From positions 4,960,001 through 5,024,000 of the forward strand of contig NC_044029.1 of assembly GCF_900496995.4 (NCBI RefSeq): a stretch of 64,000 nt of DNA, in the 5' to 3' direction. The position numbers were made by a program, and so were the translations under genes. This document shows, piece by piece, positions 36,831-50,884 of the stretch (position 1 is the stretch's first letter; each line of letters opens with the position of its first letter). The notes beneath the pieces were generated by a model. It searched no databases, was not told the DNA's origin, and was given only the letters and a program-made list of their open reading frames with translations. Origin of the DNA: Aquila chrysaetos chrysaetos (lineage: Eukaryota; Chordata; Aves; Accipitriformes; Accipitridae).

Positions 36831-39789
36831 TTCTGTAAGGTAACAGCCTCCAGCTGCACTAGGCTATCTGAATTTTTCCTGCTGTGAACCTTCAGAGAGT
36901 AGATTTGACTTCTGGGAGCAGGCAGCTTGCCATGCACAAAATGGGTTTGTATGGAGGTGAAGTTTTGCATTCTTTCTGCAGATGTTACTTTTGTTTAGTT
37001 TTGAAATCAAAGTGTTTATTCTAGGCTGTGCGAGTGATGTGATTTTATTGTGTTTGTTGCTGTATGCATTTGCTAAGTAGTGCTTTTTTCCTTCCCTACA
37101 CTCGCTATGTATTTATTTTTGAAGGGAAAACTTCAAATTGTGGGATGTTATTCCCAAAGATGATGAAAGCCATCAATACGCTGATTGTCCTAGAGTTACT
37201 TGAGATCTCTTTTCAAGGGTGAAGTGTCGTCTGTTAAAGTGAGCAGGATCTGTGGTAAAACTAGCCTGTGCTGCTCTGCTGGAGTGCTGGGGGACCTCCT
37301 CAGAGCCAGGACAACTGGGGACTGGCTTTCGATTGACTCCTCACTGCCTCCTGTTGAAGCAGGGACCATCTGTAGGGCTCTGTTCGTGGTCAAGTCAGCT
37401 TTTTATTTTCTTTATTATCTGGTCACAGTGCAAGTGCCTTACTTGAATAAGCTGTGACTTACCGGTGACAGACTGTGGCATTCCTGATGCAATGGTATCA
37501 GTTGGTTGTGGGATGTGAGCCATCAGAGGTGGTTTGGTTAACTGAAGAAGTTACTCTTTTATTTAAGCTGGGTTGTGTTTAACGTAGTTTCATGGAGCTG
37601 ACTGCTGGTTCTTGCCCACTTTGAGTTTTTGTTTTTTCACCACCACTTACTTGTCAATACTTTTTACTTGTCAATAGCTGATTACAACTTTTTAACTTGA
37701 TTAGAACTTGTGTATTGAGTGTAACACATGAAATGCAAATTCAGTCATTTCTAGCTGTTGCTGTTTCCTGTTGCTAAAGCTGTTCTTCTTGGTACAGTGG
37801 TTAAGTAAATATCTGGAAGAGGTGAGAAACAAAGAATGCAAATATATATGGGGTTTTTTTTTTTCAGTTTGATCTTTTGTTATATCAGCATGCATAGAAG
37901 CATTGAAAAAGTGGGGAAATCTGTTAATTGCTTTCATCATTACTAGTATGTAAAGTTTAAAATACTTGACTACTGAGAAGCTGGTGGATTGTTGATGGAA
38001 ACTGATAGTCTGCATTTGCAGCAAGCGCACTGTGATCCTGAAACAGCAACACAACCAGGGTGTCACCCTTCATTCCATCTTTGCTGTTCCTGGGACAGCA
38101 TTGTAAGAATAATATAACGTTATCAATGTCATTTTATGTAGCAGGCACGTGAAGCATTGCTAAGCTTGGCTTGCTTAAACTGGTGTTTGGCTTTCTGTTG
38201 TGTGTGGATACTACTCTGAAAAGTTCAAATACGTTTTGTTGGAAACAATGCTGAAGAAGCTCCCAAGTTCAGTTTTTTTGCCAGTGCATTCTCCTTCAAC
38301 GTGGAGATAGGATGTGTTGCAAGGCCAGTGTTTAGTCACACTTTGAGAGACCTGAAAAATTGTCACTTGGTTGACAAAAGCATTAGTAGTTTGCTTTAAA
38401 TTTTGCCTATAGCCTTCTTTACTTACCTTTCCACCGATAGAACCTCCTGGCTGATGAAAATTTTAGTAAATCAGATCATTTGCCCCTCTGTTCTCCTTGC
38501 CCTTCCCTCCTCTCCATCCTCCATGCAGTGAGAGTTGGTCTTGTTCTTCAGACAGGTGTCCACACCTGCAGTTTCCGAAGGTGTCTGATGTCCTGTTGTG
38601 GGAAGGGATCCTCGCCACTCACCTACAGCCTTATTTACGGTCTTCCTCTTAAACAGCTCCCTGTGCAGCCCTCGTTTTTCTAACTAGGGGTTGCACCATA
38701 TGATAACTGGTGAAAATGACAGTGAAATACTTTCCCCTGCCCCCTAAACACTGATGAAGCCTTACTTTAAAAGACAAAGGCTTATTCAGCTGCAGGAACA
38801 ACCACCAAGATGTTGGCAAGTCTCCCTGTCCGTATATAGCCAACTCAGCCAAACAAATGCCGTGTGGAAGTCACACGCGTTGCCATGTTCCCAAACAGGG
38901 ACATTGTTCCCCAACTTTCATGTATACAGTGGTGTCAATAACAAAAGCTGTGTGGCTTCTTCTGTTTTGTTTTCTTTTTCCTAAAGGAATGATACATTTC
39001 TAAACCATGTCCAGCATTTCCTGACTGTGTCTGTTGGATGCTCAGGACATCTAAACAGTGAGTCAGTTAGAGAGGCTTAGTTTCAGACTTCCCTTTCCAG
39101 TTTCTCATGAGGCATCCAAAAAACCCACTGTATGATACCCCTGCAATGTTTAGAATATAGTGGCTGTTAATATCTAGTCTTATCTACAACTAGGCTAAAT
39201 CTAAGGCAATTTTTAAACAGGTCTTTTGGGTAGTCCTCATAACTTTCCAGATGTTTAGTAAATATGTATTTCTTGGCTAATAGGAGCAAGATATGACCCT
39301 GATGTTTTCTGAATCGGCTTTTCATAGCAGGATTGCCTAGAGTGTAAATTGGCATACTAGTTGTGCAAAAATGTGGGGTTTTTTTGTCTTTCTTTGAAAA
39401 GACCTCATTCCTTATGGTGTTTTTTTTCCTACTTGTCTCTTATTGTAGATGCAATTGATTGCATCTTCTGTTATTATGGATGCTCTTGGAATGTTGCGGG
39501 CTGGTTTTGCACAGAACATTGTGTCAATGCTTTAATGCTGATATTTTATTCTCTTTGGCTGCTCTTTTAGTTCCTTCTCAAATTAGGTTGTGGCAGCTGT
39601 TTTCACCTTGCTTGCTTTGCACAGGAACAAAAATCGTTGGTTGAGCTACATTAGTACATTAGTTTGCTGCAACATCTGAACAATACTAAGAGAATGAGGA
39701 ATTAGAGATACTGGATTGATTTGACTTAGCTATGTGATGCGACTTTTCTTTAAGAAACAGAGAATCCACTGGATTAGAATTTCTAATTC

Positions 39790-39834
39790 GTGACAAAATT
39801 GTAGTCTTGTAGGTTGTGACAGAATTGTAGTCTT
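39790..39834. repeat. Short direct repeat, 19-bp unit
   Basis: Copies at 39,790-39,808 and 39,816-39,834 differ at one base and are separated by seven bases. A small local duplication. Confidence 0.85.
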
Positions 39835-40249
39835 ACTCATCAATACTAATAACAACAGAAGAGAACTGAACTAGAAATTACGTTGGTTCTATTCTTCTCA
39901 GGAAGAATCCAGCTTCTTTTCTGGGAATACATGGAATCTGCAGTCTGGTATAAAATAAACTGTAGCGAGACACCTTTTTTCTTTTTGTCCAGAAAGTTAA
40001 ATACTTAGTAGTAAAATTGAAATGGACTGCAGGTCTTAATTATATAAAACATGACCTTTTAACCTACTTTTCTAATGATTAAATAGAGATGTTATCTGAG
40101 GAAGCCACTGTCATCTTACTGTTTATGTAAACACAGGGGAAAGGGCTTTTTCTGGTGGAAGGCATGGAAAAAATGTCAACTGTATTTTCCTTTTAACAAT
40201 ATATAAAGGGAGTGGCCTAATTTATTTATTCTTTAACTTAAAATCTCTC

Positions 40250-40253
<4 letters not shown>

Positions 40254-40279
<26 letters not shown>
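40254..40279. repeat. T26 homopolymer in intron 2
   Basis: Twenty-six T follow a (CT)n stretch. It may be the antisense poly(A) trace of an unrecognised retroelement or simple expansion; no flanking element is recognisable. Confidence 0.9.
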
Positions 40280-40281
<2 letters not shown>

Positions 40282-41172
40282 TCAGTATGTAAGACTTCTG
40301 AAATAAATTACAAAATGTGGTCTTGCCCTTGCTGTCTAGGCAGACAGTTTAATCTGCCTCTGAGAACTTCCTGAGGATCCAGTTAATTGTGTCGATATAT
40401 ATTTGGGAAATAAAACCTAGAAACTACTTGATACATCTTTCAGCTCTGAAACATCAGTACGTTTCTGTCCTCTGGCCCTAAGTATATACAGTTCCTAATC
40501 TTCTGTCCTGTAAAATGTTTCAGCCTTTAAATCACTGTAACTGGAGAATATCTGAGTTTTAGTTTAGAGTTACTGTTTAAATGCTGTTGAAGATGCGTAT
40601 CTTCTATCAGGGAAGGTTGTGGAGGTTCACGTGCACTGGGAAAATGTGAATGGTGAATTTAGAATTTTTCCAAATATTCACGACGCACAGAAAATAAAAT
40701 CAGCTCCAGGAAAGTGTTTATGCCTCTGAGCATGTGAACATGCCATACAGCTCTTGAACTTTCAGTTTTTAAACAGGCTGGACTTTATTCACAGCATACA
40801 GCTTATCGTACCAATACAGTTGTGAAAGAGCTGTTAATGTAAGTCTGGATTCTGAGACATGGGCAAACATAGGTCATGGCTGGAAGGTGTTACAGCTCTG
40901 AGCTTGAATCACAGCTATTGCTTTTTCTTTATGCGGCTCACTGAAACAGGCTGTAGGCTTGAGTGCTCGCCCAGTATTTCTGGAAGGTCAGAGACGAAGC
41001 CAGAAACTCGAATTTATTTAAACTTAAAGCTGGGCATGTGGATGCCAAGCATGTTAAAGTGCATACTGGATTTGGCTTAGCTGTCCTATAGCATCTATAT
41101 GGTAGAAGAGTCACTGATCTTTTCCATATGGTACAAGTATCAATTATACTGAAATTCTGTGGAGTTTTTTTT

Positions 41173-41186
41173 GGGGGGGGGGGGGG
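41173..41186 (+). repeat. G14 homopolymer in intron 2
   Basis: Fourteen G preceded by T8 and followed by TGG/TG repeats. It is potentially G-quadruplex forming on the transcribed RNA. Confidence 0.9.
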
Positions 41187-43059
41187 TGGTGGTGTGTGGG
41201 GTGTTTGTTCACCACAGTACTTAAATATTTTCCGAGAAGAGTGTTTGTGGAATAAAACTGACTTCTCAGTGGAAAACAGCAAAGTTCCTTGGTTCTTTAA
41301 GCTTGACTCACGACATAATTGCTGGAATAAAAATTCAAGATGTTGCAGGAGCTCTGTGCGCGCTATCCGTGCTATATGGCTCTTGAACACATACAGCTGT
41401 AGATCAGCAGCAATCATAGCAGCCTGAATGGGACCACTTGTTCACTTCTATGCAGTATTAAAATGGGATTGGAGAATAGACTAGACAGTCATCAGATATT
41501 TCGAGAAAATGCAGAGGAAGCTGGGTAGATATGCCTGTGACTTTCAAACTTAAATAGGGTGCCTTTTTTCTTGGACTTCAACTAGATGAGCAAATCTGAA
41601 TTCCGTCCTGTAAAAACTGTTTTGCCCGTGGGACTGTTCTTCAAGAAGTCATCTTCTTTCTGCCAGATAACTGCAGGTGTTTTGGGTTTTTTTTGTGGAA
41701 AAGGAGCTTTGAATAAAGCAAGCTGTGCTTTCACTCATTAATTGCTTAAGACAAGATTTCATATTAGCTCTACAAAGACCATTTCATTAAAGCTCTGGGG
41801 AAAAAAGAGCAGTTGGCAGATGAAGACAGATTTAATGCATGTATATGTAGGTGTCTCAAGCTCCAGTTATTGATGATGGAGCCCAGGGAGCTGTTATGCT
41901 GACCGTACATATGGTATACACATTTATTAGGTCAGCTGACTAGTTTCTTCCTCCATTAACTGTGTTGAATAGCTCTCCATTGGTAGTGATTGGGGAGTAG
42001 GCACCTACATGTAAATGTTTGATTATTTTTTAAACCTCAAGTGGAAGCCTTCAGCCTGTTGAGGATATATCTTTGAAAATCTTCAATTTTCTTTGCTAGT
42101 GAGTAAGGAAAATACTGCATTTCAAAATGTCTTGTCATACTACACAACTCCGTTACATCAGGTTTGTGCAGAATGGTGAGGAAAAAACCATAACAAGTAA
42201 GACAATATTCTGAGAAGGCTGAAATTTTCAGAAATAGATTTTTATACCACTACCCTACTCCCCCCAGTCCTACAGAGTAATACAAGGAGAACCCAGACAA
42301 ACAGAATCCATTCAGTCCTGTACCTTAATTTTTTTGTTACGTATACTATTTCTGAATCAGTTTTAAAATAGTCTGAGGACTAGGGGGGCTCTTCGGTAGC
42401 CTGCAGTCAGCCTGGCTGTGTGCCATGTGCCTGTGGGTCTGTGCCTCTGCTCCGCTGGGCAGTGTGTTTCGATGTGGGAGGCCAAAGTTCTTCCAACAGT
42501 TAATAGCCCTGTAAATTATATTGGTACAATAAAAATAAATACGGTATTTCTTGTGGCGAGAGTTTCCTTCCAGTGTTGCTTTTGGCATCCTGGCATGCTT
42601 CCCAAAGAATACTGTATTAATGATTCGTACGAATATTAATGTTACCCGAAAGGAATCATTTACCTCGTATGCCTTTTAGGAGAGAGAGCACTGAGAAGCT
42701 TAACTTTATCAGGCCTGAAAGTAAATCTTAACTATTAGAAGGGGAAAAATACCTACAAACATTCTTCTACAGACTTATTTGAAAGTCTGTCTTGAGAAAG
42801 GCAAGTAAAGAAGCCTCTGGTGCTTCCACGGAGTCTGAGATCTTTGGTAAATTTGGCATTATAACTCAAGCTGAGGTGAGACACTTTCCTACAAAACTTC
42901 TATGTAGCAATTTCTGTTCTGCTCCGAGTGAAACTGGTGTGTTTTGGGGTCTTTGCTCTGAGGAAGGCCTGTCCCACCGTGAACAGCATGGTGCTGTGGA
43001 GGTGCTGGGTGCTAGGCATGGCTCACAGGCGTCCACCTGAAAAAGAACATTTCCCTTGG

Positions 43060-43131
43060 GATCAGAAAATTGGGTTTTGAAGTTTATCACCTCTCTCGTT
43101 CTCACTGGAGTGCCTTGACCGCTGGGCCAGG
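43060..43131 (+). mobile_element. Possible MIR-type SINE remnant, 3' part
   Basis: The end of this stretch, 'agtgccttgaccgctgggcc', resembles the conserved 'agtgccttaaccactgggcc' block of MIR-like elements, preceded by a diverged 'attgggttttgaa'. Too short for certainty. Confidence 0.3.
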
Positions 43132-46100
43132 GGCTATTTTGAGCTGTAAATTGTGTGCTGACTCCTAGGGGCTTGTTTGTGCATGTATGTGGGGTTTCGG
43201 TTTGGATTCCTTTTCTTTTTTACCGTTCTTGCTCTGTCTTGCTTCAGCAATTTTGTGGTGATCTTAAGAACTCTTTCCTGATAAAAACTTGTGCATGTGG
43301 TGGTTGTGGTTTTATTTTTATTTTCTGTTAACTGACAGGTGTCTGCAAAATGCTTTGGATTCCAGAAGTTGTCATTTCCTGATGGAAAGATTCTGTATTT
43401 ATAAAAACAAAACCCAACTAATCATCCTTTAACTTCTTTTGGGCTCTTTTCTCCCTATGTAGAGCGAAAGATAAAGCCCAATTAGAAACATCAATTAGGG
43501 AGTTATGAGTTACGATGCAGTGCTGCAGGGGCTGTAAGTGATGTCTTTGCTTTTATTAAATGAAGAATATGAATTGCCTTTCACTTCTCTGTGGCTGTGC
43601 TTTATGCAGAGTAACTCCTAAATGCATTTTAAAATGAAATCTACCAAGTGTCTCTTGGCAAATACAGCCTTTTGAAAAGTGTAACTGTGCATGTTTTATG
43701 TGGTAGCTTCCTTCTTCAAATATAAGAACGTTGCTCTCATACTTGCTGCTTCTGTAAAGGAGTCTGGTAGTTAAGGGAGCCAAGTGCAGACTTACTGGAA
43801 AGGACACCTCACTGCGGTGACCGCTGTCACATCTCATGGTTGTAACTGCACAATCTCCTCTTTATCCAGGGCAGGCGTGGTCCCGATATAGGAATATCTT
43901 GCACTTGATATAAATTCCTGTAAACTAACAAAAATGCCTACAAGATTCAAGCATCTCAGACCATCAGGTTTCTTCCCCTCTTCCTTCTTCTCACACATTT
44001 GTCTTTAGGTTAGTAAAATACACTTTTGCATATATTTTCAAATTCATCTCAAGGTGATGCTGAGAGAGAGATGTTTTTATGACCGTATTTGAAATTTTTT
44101 AAAAAGAGCTAAAGCAAGAGACCCACCAGTTCCAGTCCCCGAACAAGACTGTCACCTGGGGCTAATAGTTGCAGCGTGGGGAACCTTTACACTTCTGTGT
44201 TTTACTGTCTGGTGCCCAGGAAGATCCTGATGATTCTGATTTTCTTACTCTAAAGAGAGCTGAATTAACGCTGCTGTCGTCAGAGTCGACATTTGAATAT
44301 TACCAGCCTGCGAGACGCAGCTGGGTCCTGGGTTTGTGCAGTTTGAGGCTCCGATGTGCGAGCGGTGGTGCCTGCAGCTGCAGGAGCCCGTATTCCTGCC
44401 CACCCCAGCTCTGCGGAGGAAGGATGACGTTTTCCATGGTGAGGATGCCCCGTTGCAGAACGGTGACGTCTTACTCTGTTAGAGCTTGTGCCTCAGACCT
44501 CAAGGAAACGCTGCGTTGGAGTAAGGGCGTGCGTGAGAGCTGTAACCCAGCACTGCCTCCCAACAGCGCCAGATCTCCCAAACGCGAGGCCAGCCGTGGT
44601 CACGGCAGTGCTGGTGGAGAGGCTGGGGCTGGTGGGTGATGCGTTTTTATCCCTCCTTGTGTGAGAGGAAGGGGGTTTCTACCATGAAGAGAGGTTTTGT
44701 CCGTGCTTCCCCACTGTGTCGGTGACAGCACGGCTGCCTCCCCGGAGCTCCTGTCCACCCCGCGGGCTCTCAGCTGCAGCATGTTCCCTTGTCCTTGCAG
44801 CCGTTGCCTTCAGATCTGCCTGCCTGGGAAATCTTAGGCTGGCTTTGCCTAATAATTGAGACGAATGATTGCTGTCCCCTTGGGCTAATTGCGCATGTAA
44901 TCTATTCTTTCCTCTTCTCCAGGGCTCCTCTTTCTGCGGAATAAAACCCAACCACAAAAAAAACCCACAAAAAAAAAAAAAGCGCAAAGAAAACAGATTT
45001 TGCTGTTTAAATGAAAAGAAATAAAGGGCAAAAGGAAGGAGAGGCCAGAGCAATTTTCTACAGTCGTTCTTTCTAGATGCACTTACTGGTGCTATGAGGA
45101 ACATTTGCTTTTCTCTGTGAACAGCAGACCTTCCCATCACTGGGAAACTAAACACAACACTGAGAACTGGTTGGTAGCGTTTCATCCCAAAAGGGTGCTG
45201 TTGCGCTGTCATTGTATGAGACTGAATGCTTTCACCTACTAGGAAAAAGAATCCCTTGCTTTTTGACCCCTCCTATAGTTCATTGCCCTTGCTGTTTGCC
45301 AGGAATCTCCCTCTGGTTCTTTTGCTCAGAGTGACTGTCACTGCCATCATATAATTAAACGCTAATTGTATCAGATGAACATTACCGGGAACCTAGCAGA
45401 TTAACCAATATTCTGTACCTATTTTGGCATGTATACATACATATGAGTTAACTTGGTTTAATCTGGAGTGAAACTGTGCTGATCAATTTTGGAAATAAAG
45501 AAATGGTTGTTGAGGGTAAATGCCTGTTTTCTGCTTAGGAAGGAGTATACTGTTTTGTTTGATCTACTTGCGCCAAAAATTAGTCTTCAATATGATATGT
45601 GGTGGGTTTGACAAGCAACTGTATTCAGTTATTTCTGAAGCACTAAACAAGTAATAGCAGTTAGGAGGTCCCTGTTCAGTGCTCTGGAGCTCCGGCCATG
45701 TTTGAGTAGCTGAATGTGATGGTTCTCCTGAGATAAATCCATGTAAGTGTTTGGTTGTTGAATTCTTAGTGACTAGTGAAACAAAATACTATGAGTGTTG
45801 ACTTAGAAAATGAGTGCTATTGTGGTTATCAACATACACATTCAGTATGTTCATTTTGTGCTAGTATTTAAAGTTTTGTGGCTTGTCTCGTAACATCCAA
45901 ACACAAAGTTAAGAAAAGGAGTGTCGAAACTCTTCATATATCCTTCAGAAATTGTACAGGAGCATATGTTACATGAAGTGTGATAATCCCACAGGAGTAC
46001 TCTCGGATGCTGGAGAGCCTTGCTTTAGCGTTGGAGTGCACTACAATTTATACTGGCATAAGGACCTTAAGGGTAACATATAAATATGCAAAAGTGCATT

Positions 46101-47068
46101 TGAAATTAATTTAAGAAACAGGGACCTTAATTTCACTTACACAAGGTTCTCTCTGCACAGCTTGGAATTACAGGGAGCCTTTAACGTGAGATGAAGTTGT
46201 TGCCTCTCACTCTGAAATGTCTCTCTTTTGCCACCGTGGTGCAAATGGGCTGTAGCGTAAATGGGAATTGGGCTTGGAGTTGGCATGGTAGCCAAATGAG
46301 TGAAGGACCAATATAAAGTCCAGCACTTAAAAGCAGGTGTAATAGGTTGCTAGATAGAATGAGATGGATGGTACTTCTGGTAAAGGGCAATTTGGACACT
46401 CCACAAATGTTTAGAGGTACATAATATATACTGTTTTCATTTATCTGTGTGCTAATGGGTAGAATGAGGGCATTGCTCTCCTAAATTTCGCTCTGGTAAG
46501 CTTGCAGTAAATAAGCTGAAATGAAAATGGATTATTTCTGATTCTTTAGGCTGTAGAGATCTGATTTTCTTGAGGTAGTATTTCTCTGAATTGCATTTAA
46601 TAATTAATAGCCTAAATATGGTGGTAATAGGTATATGAATAGCTGTGCTTTAGAGTGGTTTTTTGTATCTCCTTTTTCTAAGACCAAACTCCAAACCCTA
46701 CCTCCTCTTTGGAAGAAGAATCTGATTTTATGAAAAGTTGTATGGAAAAATATTTTCTTGGGGGGCAGAAATTGCAGAGCAGTCCTTCTGAAATGACTCC
46801 TTATTTTTCTAAATAAAGGTTTTGTTGCTAATATGTAATGCTGTTGGGAAAAACCCCACTGAATAATGAAATACGACTTTTGCAGGCATTTTCTAACTTT
46901 TTCATTGCCAAAACTGTTATCGGAGCACGAAATAATTAGTATGAATCTTAAGAATTGTATTTGCTACCTTTTTGATTTGCAAACAAAATTTAGAATTCTT
47001 TGTAAAAATAAGATGGAAAAACCTAAAACTTTACTTCAAATCTCTCTTTTTTTTTCTTTTTATAATAG

Positions 47069-47196
47069 GGCTTTATTTGTCCTCTCTGTATGAAGTCTCA
47101 TGGATCAGCTGAGGAGCTGTTCAAGCACTATGAAGCAGTTCATAATTCTGGCATTGATTCAACTCATGGAGGGGAAGGTCATCTGTCACCGGAAAG
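47069..47196 (+). CDS. EEA1: EEA1 exon 3: N-terminal Rab5-binding C2H2 zinc finger
   Basis: The exon runs from GFICPLCMKSHGSAEELFKH through YEAVH to HLSPE plus the first two bases of an Arg codon (phase 0 in, phase 2 out). Cys4, Cys7, His20 and His25 of the exon form the C-x2-C-x12-H-x4-H zinc site. This finger binds GTP-loaded Rab5, and Phe2, Ile3, Met8 and Tyr21 of the exon correspond to known contact residues. The tail STHGGEGHLSPER resembles the mammalian linker to the coiled coil. The acceptor is a T-rich tract ending ATAATAG; the donor is AG|GTGCAA. The exon is 128 bases long, with the same residue count as in mammals. Confidence 0.97.
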
Positions 47197-50100
47197 GTGC
47201 AACAGTACTCATTTGTGCATGTGCTTTTGTGTCAGTGTTGAGCTGCTTCTAATTACACTGAAGGCTGTATTAATTTGAACACTTAATTATGTAGTCAAGT
47301 ATTTAAATGTTCATGCCCCATTTCCAACTACAATTAAAAAGCAGCTTGAAACTTACATTGGCTGATATTGATCTGACGATAAATGAAAACCAGATACACA
47401 TGTTTATATTGTTAATTAAGTCACCTGTTTCTCATGCAGCTGACAATGCAGTATTTCAGTCCGGAATGATTCTGAGGAGTGTGGCAGAAAAAATACAGGT
47501 TCCTTCTAATTTCCAGCATAAAGGTGAAATTTCATCTTTTGAAGGTGGGGGAGGACAACCCTGAATATAAGAGAAGGAACCTGATTTTGTCCCTGGGTAG
47601 TAGTTAGAGTACTTACTGGGTAATTACAACATCAGTATTTGCCTAAATAGGTTCCCATATTACCTAGTTATTTGCAAATCTGAGAAGTTTCTGTCTGTCT
47701 CACTAATTGTCCTTCTGTGTTCCAGAAACTCCATGTTGATCTTCAGAAATCTTTTCTAATTTATTTTATTTGACTGTTTGGTCAAAACTGTATTGTTAAA
47801 TATATTCCTAGGAAACATATCAGGTTGTTTTATTTTTGAGAGCAGCGGTATGTAGCAGGAACTGAAAATGTGAAACCGCGGGTGGTCACCTGCTAACGGA
47901 GCTGGCTTCCGCCAATGCTGGGAAGTAAATGGTTCAAACGTTTTGTCGCTAGTAGAAATGTGACTCCAAATGGTAAATAATTCCATTGAAAGAAATACAT
48001 ATATTTATGTAATTAACTCAAGAGAGGGTAGTTCTTCAGTGAGAAGAGTGTGGAAGGTAACATATTTCAGTTGTTACCCGAATGAAGATCTGTATCTCCC
48101 CAATATTGTGCAGAGCTGTCAAGCCAGTAAGAGCCAGCATTAGCAGAGGTCTTGTCTTCATGCATGGATCGGCCCTTCCTTGTGGATAGCTGCCTCCTCT
48201 CCCAGCTGCTGCAACAAAAGGAATTAAAATTAGGGCTTTATATAGGCGAAAATGGTAGGGTACTAGTGAGGCTGTATTGGGTTTCCTATGTGCACATTTA
48301 TTCAAGAATGAGTATTTCTTTTCTGTCTGATTTAAGCTTTTTTGGAGTGATATAACTTAGACCTGAAATGATACTCTTAGTAGAGTAATAACATTCACAT
48401 GGGGGAATTATTGGTCATAACTATATTGTTTATATAGTTTATGAAATATTTATTTTTATGCCTGCAAGTTTCCAATGTCAACCAGATGTTGGCTGGTGAA
48501 AATTATTTATTTTTTTTCCTGGCTCTTGACAGTTTAAGGACAAGTGGTTTTGTTTTCTCTCATATAATTGAAAAAGGGGACAAGGTCAGGGAGTTTGAAT
48601 GGAGTGAAGGGAGTCTGGTGAGAGCTGTTGTGTAACACATGAGCTATTTCTTCCTATTAGTGTGGCATTCTTTAATGTTTCTCGGTTGCATGCTTGCTTG
48701 AGAAAACTCTCATTCAACATAAACATGTTTCTCCAAGACTTGGAATCCTGTATTAAGGAAATATTGCAGCCTGCAGCAGGGAGCCACTCTGTTAGCCATC
48801 TAGGAGTGAAGCTTCCATGTAATTCATGGGACCAAAACTGGGAGGTGAAATTCCTCATTTAGTCAATAGAGAAAGCTAGGTGCTATGAATTACATTGTGT
48901 CCTCTTCCTCCCACCCCCCAGTAAACTACCATGATTAAGTGCCAAGAGTAAATCGGGTAACTCAGGCTATTGGTACTCGGTGCTAGGGTGGAGGCACTGG
49001 CATTACAGGTGGGGAGCGGAGTGGAGCATAAGGAGAAGGTAGTAAGGATTTGCCAGATGGTGAGGCTCAGCTGTGCTGAGAGAAGGAAGGGATTGTAACA
49101 GCCGTAGCAGAAAGGGAGATTTGGTGAGGATTTGGATGGCAGTGAGAAAAACAAACTTACAGTGTCTAGAGTGATCCCTTACACTTTTTTTCCCCATTCA
49201 TTTTCCACTAGTCAGCTAAGCTGAATTTAGTTTTCAGCTTAAAACTGTCAAGCAAAACTGTGTTGGGAATATCAAGGCAACTACTGTAGAAGGGTCCTTA
49301 CTTTACAAACTCTCTCTCCTCCCCTCCTCCTCCCCTCCTCCTTCCCTTCTACTACAAACTATTTTTATACAGCTCAAAACCTTTTATGTGGTACGAAGAC
49401 CAGAGCATCTTAAATGCTTTAGTATTGCAGATCTGGTATATGTTCAGCCCAACTTCAATATAATTAACTGTTTCACCTGCCTGAGATTCTGTTTATAATC
49501 TTAGGTGTGAATATTAGTTGACTTAGTTACTCATACTGGTGAGAAAGCTGCTCCCTCCTCTCCACCCACAACCAGTGTATGGGTTTTGGATTACAGCTAC
49601 ACCTGCCTCAGTAAAGTTGTATTTGCAAACCTCCAGTGAATGTCTCACACAGGCAGAATAATGTGTAAATAGCAGAAAATCTTCCTCTGAAAAAAATTAA
49701 CCTCTCAATGTCCCATGTTTGTTTTGCCGTTAAAAATGGTCCACCCTGGAGTTCTTGCTTCACTGGTTCAAGTGCATGTGTTTCACTTGCTGCTTGATGA
49801 CCCTGACCTGATGTTAATATGCTAGTGTAGACTGAGTCTATTCCTTCCCAGTTTAGCTAAGGAATAGCTTGCTTTGGTTTTTTTTTATCTCCTAAGCATG
49901 AGATAATTTAAAAGAATATCTGTGGGGGAGGGGATAATGCAGCACAGCAGCAATAAAATTGTATAGTATAAAACTGAGTGAATTTATTGGCATTGGCACC
50001 GACACACATATATTCTGTGTACTGCTCAGTGTTGCTGCTGTACAAACAACAAGAAAGGGTATGTTTGCATTATTTTAATGACCTGTGTATTCTAGATTCG

Positions 50101-50829
50101 GAGTGGCTGTATCTCAGTAATGCAACATTATCCTTATATGTATAGTTGTACAATTCTGTAAGGAGACCTGCGATTTAGAAGGATGCTGTCTAAATCAATT
50201 AGTAACAGTAGTAGTTGTGGATCTTGGGCTCTTGCATGGCTGGAGGCTTGAGCACGAAATTTGAGAATTTAAAATCCCAAGGCTTTAAACATTCAGCCTA
50301 TTAAGTGAGTGTGTCCGTGGGACATACTGAATTGCTGTGTGGATGAAAAATTATGTAACTGCGTGTTTCAAAAGGAGTAGGATAGCATGCTGTCTCTTAG
50401 CAGTGTTCTTTTACATGATATGGGAAGTCAAGGAGAATAAACCTGTCCTTTTCATAAAAAGGCATGCAAAACAGTTAAATGTCCCAATGCACAGCTTTGC
50501 TGTTCTGAACTCATGTGGTTGACCTGATGCACCGATTTAGATTTACATTCTGTTTTCATGAGCCTTTTTGCATACCTATTTCTTTACTTATCCAATTAAT
50601 ATGTTTAGCATTTTTCAAGTGATGTGCAAAGTGAACTAAGTATCTATTAATCCAGTTTGTTCCAAGTTTAAAAAAAATTTAAAATAACTATTTATAATTA
50701 TGTAAGTTATATTTATGTAGTACGTGGCTATCACTCCAGTTATTTAGTACATGTTATAAACTGTATGTAATTGACAAAATGTAACCACTGCATATTCATT
50801 TTCTCCACTACGTGGATTTATATATTCAG
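47197..50829 (+). other. EEA1: EEA1 intron 3 (3.6 kb)
   Basis: Unique, mostly AT-rich sequence with a CTCCTCC-type pyrimidine tract at about 49,310-49,350. No repeat element or extra exon is recognised. It ends TATATTCAG. Confidence 0.85.
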
Positions 50830-50884
50830 AGATGAAGTATCACTGCTCCGACAAGAAGTCCAAGACTTGCAAGCTTCGCTGAAG
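50830..50884 (+). CDS. EEA1: EEA1 exon 4: start of the coiled coil
   Basis: The first base completes the Arg codon split with exon 3. The following 18 codons read DEVSLLRQEVQDLQASLK, nearly identical to mammalian EEA1. Hydrophobic residues at heptad spacing (V, L, V, L, L) begin the long parallel dimeric coiled coil that extends from the Rab5-binding head. The donor is AAG|GTTGGA. Confidence 0.96.

Larger units (their letters stand above)
36143..47068 (+). other. EEA1: EEA1 intron 2, segment after the candidate cassette exon
   Basis: About 10.9 kb of mainly AT-rich DNA. It holds a long inverted repeat (36,745-36,830), a 26-T run, a 14-G run, a possible MIR remnant (about 43,060-43,131), and a GC-richer open stretch at 44,169-44,639. 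It ends TATAATAG with a T-rich tract upstream. No additional EEA1 exon is recognised. Confidence 0.7.
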
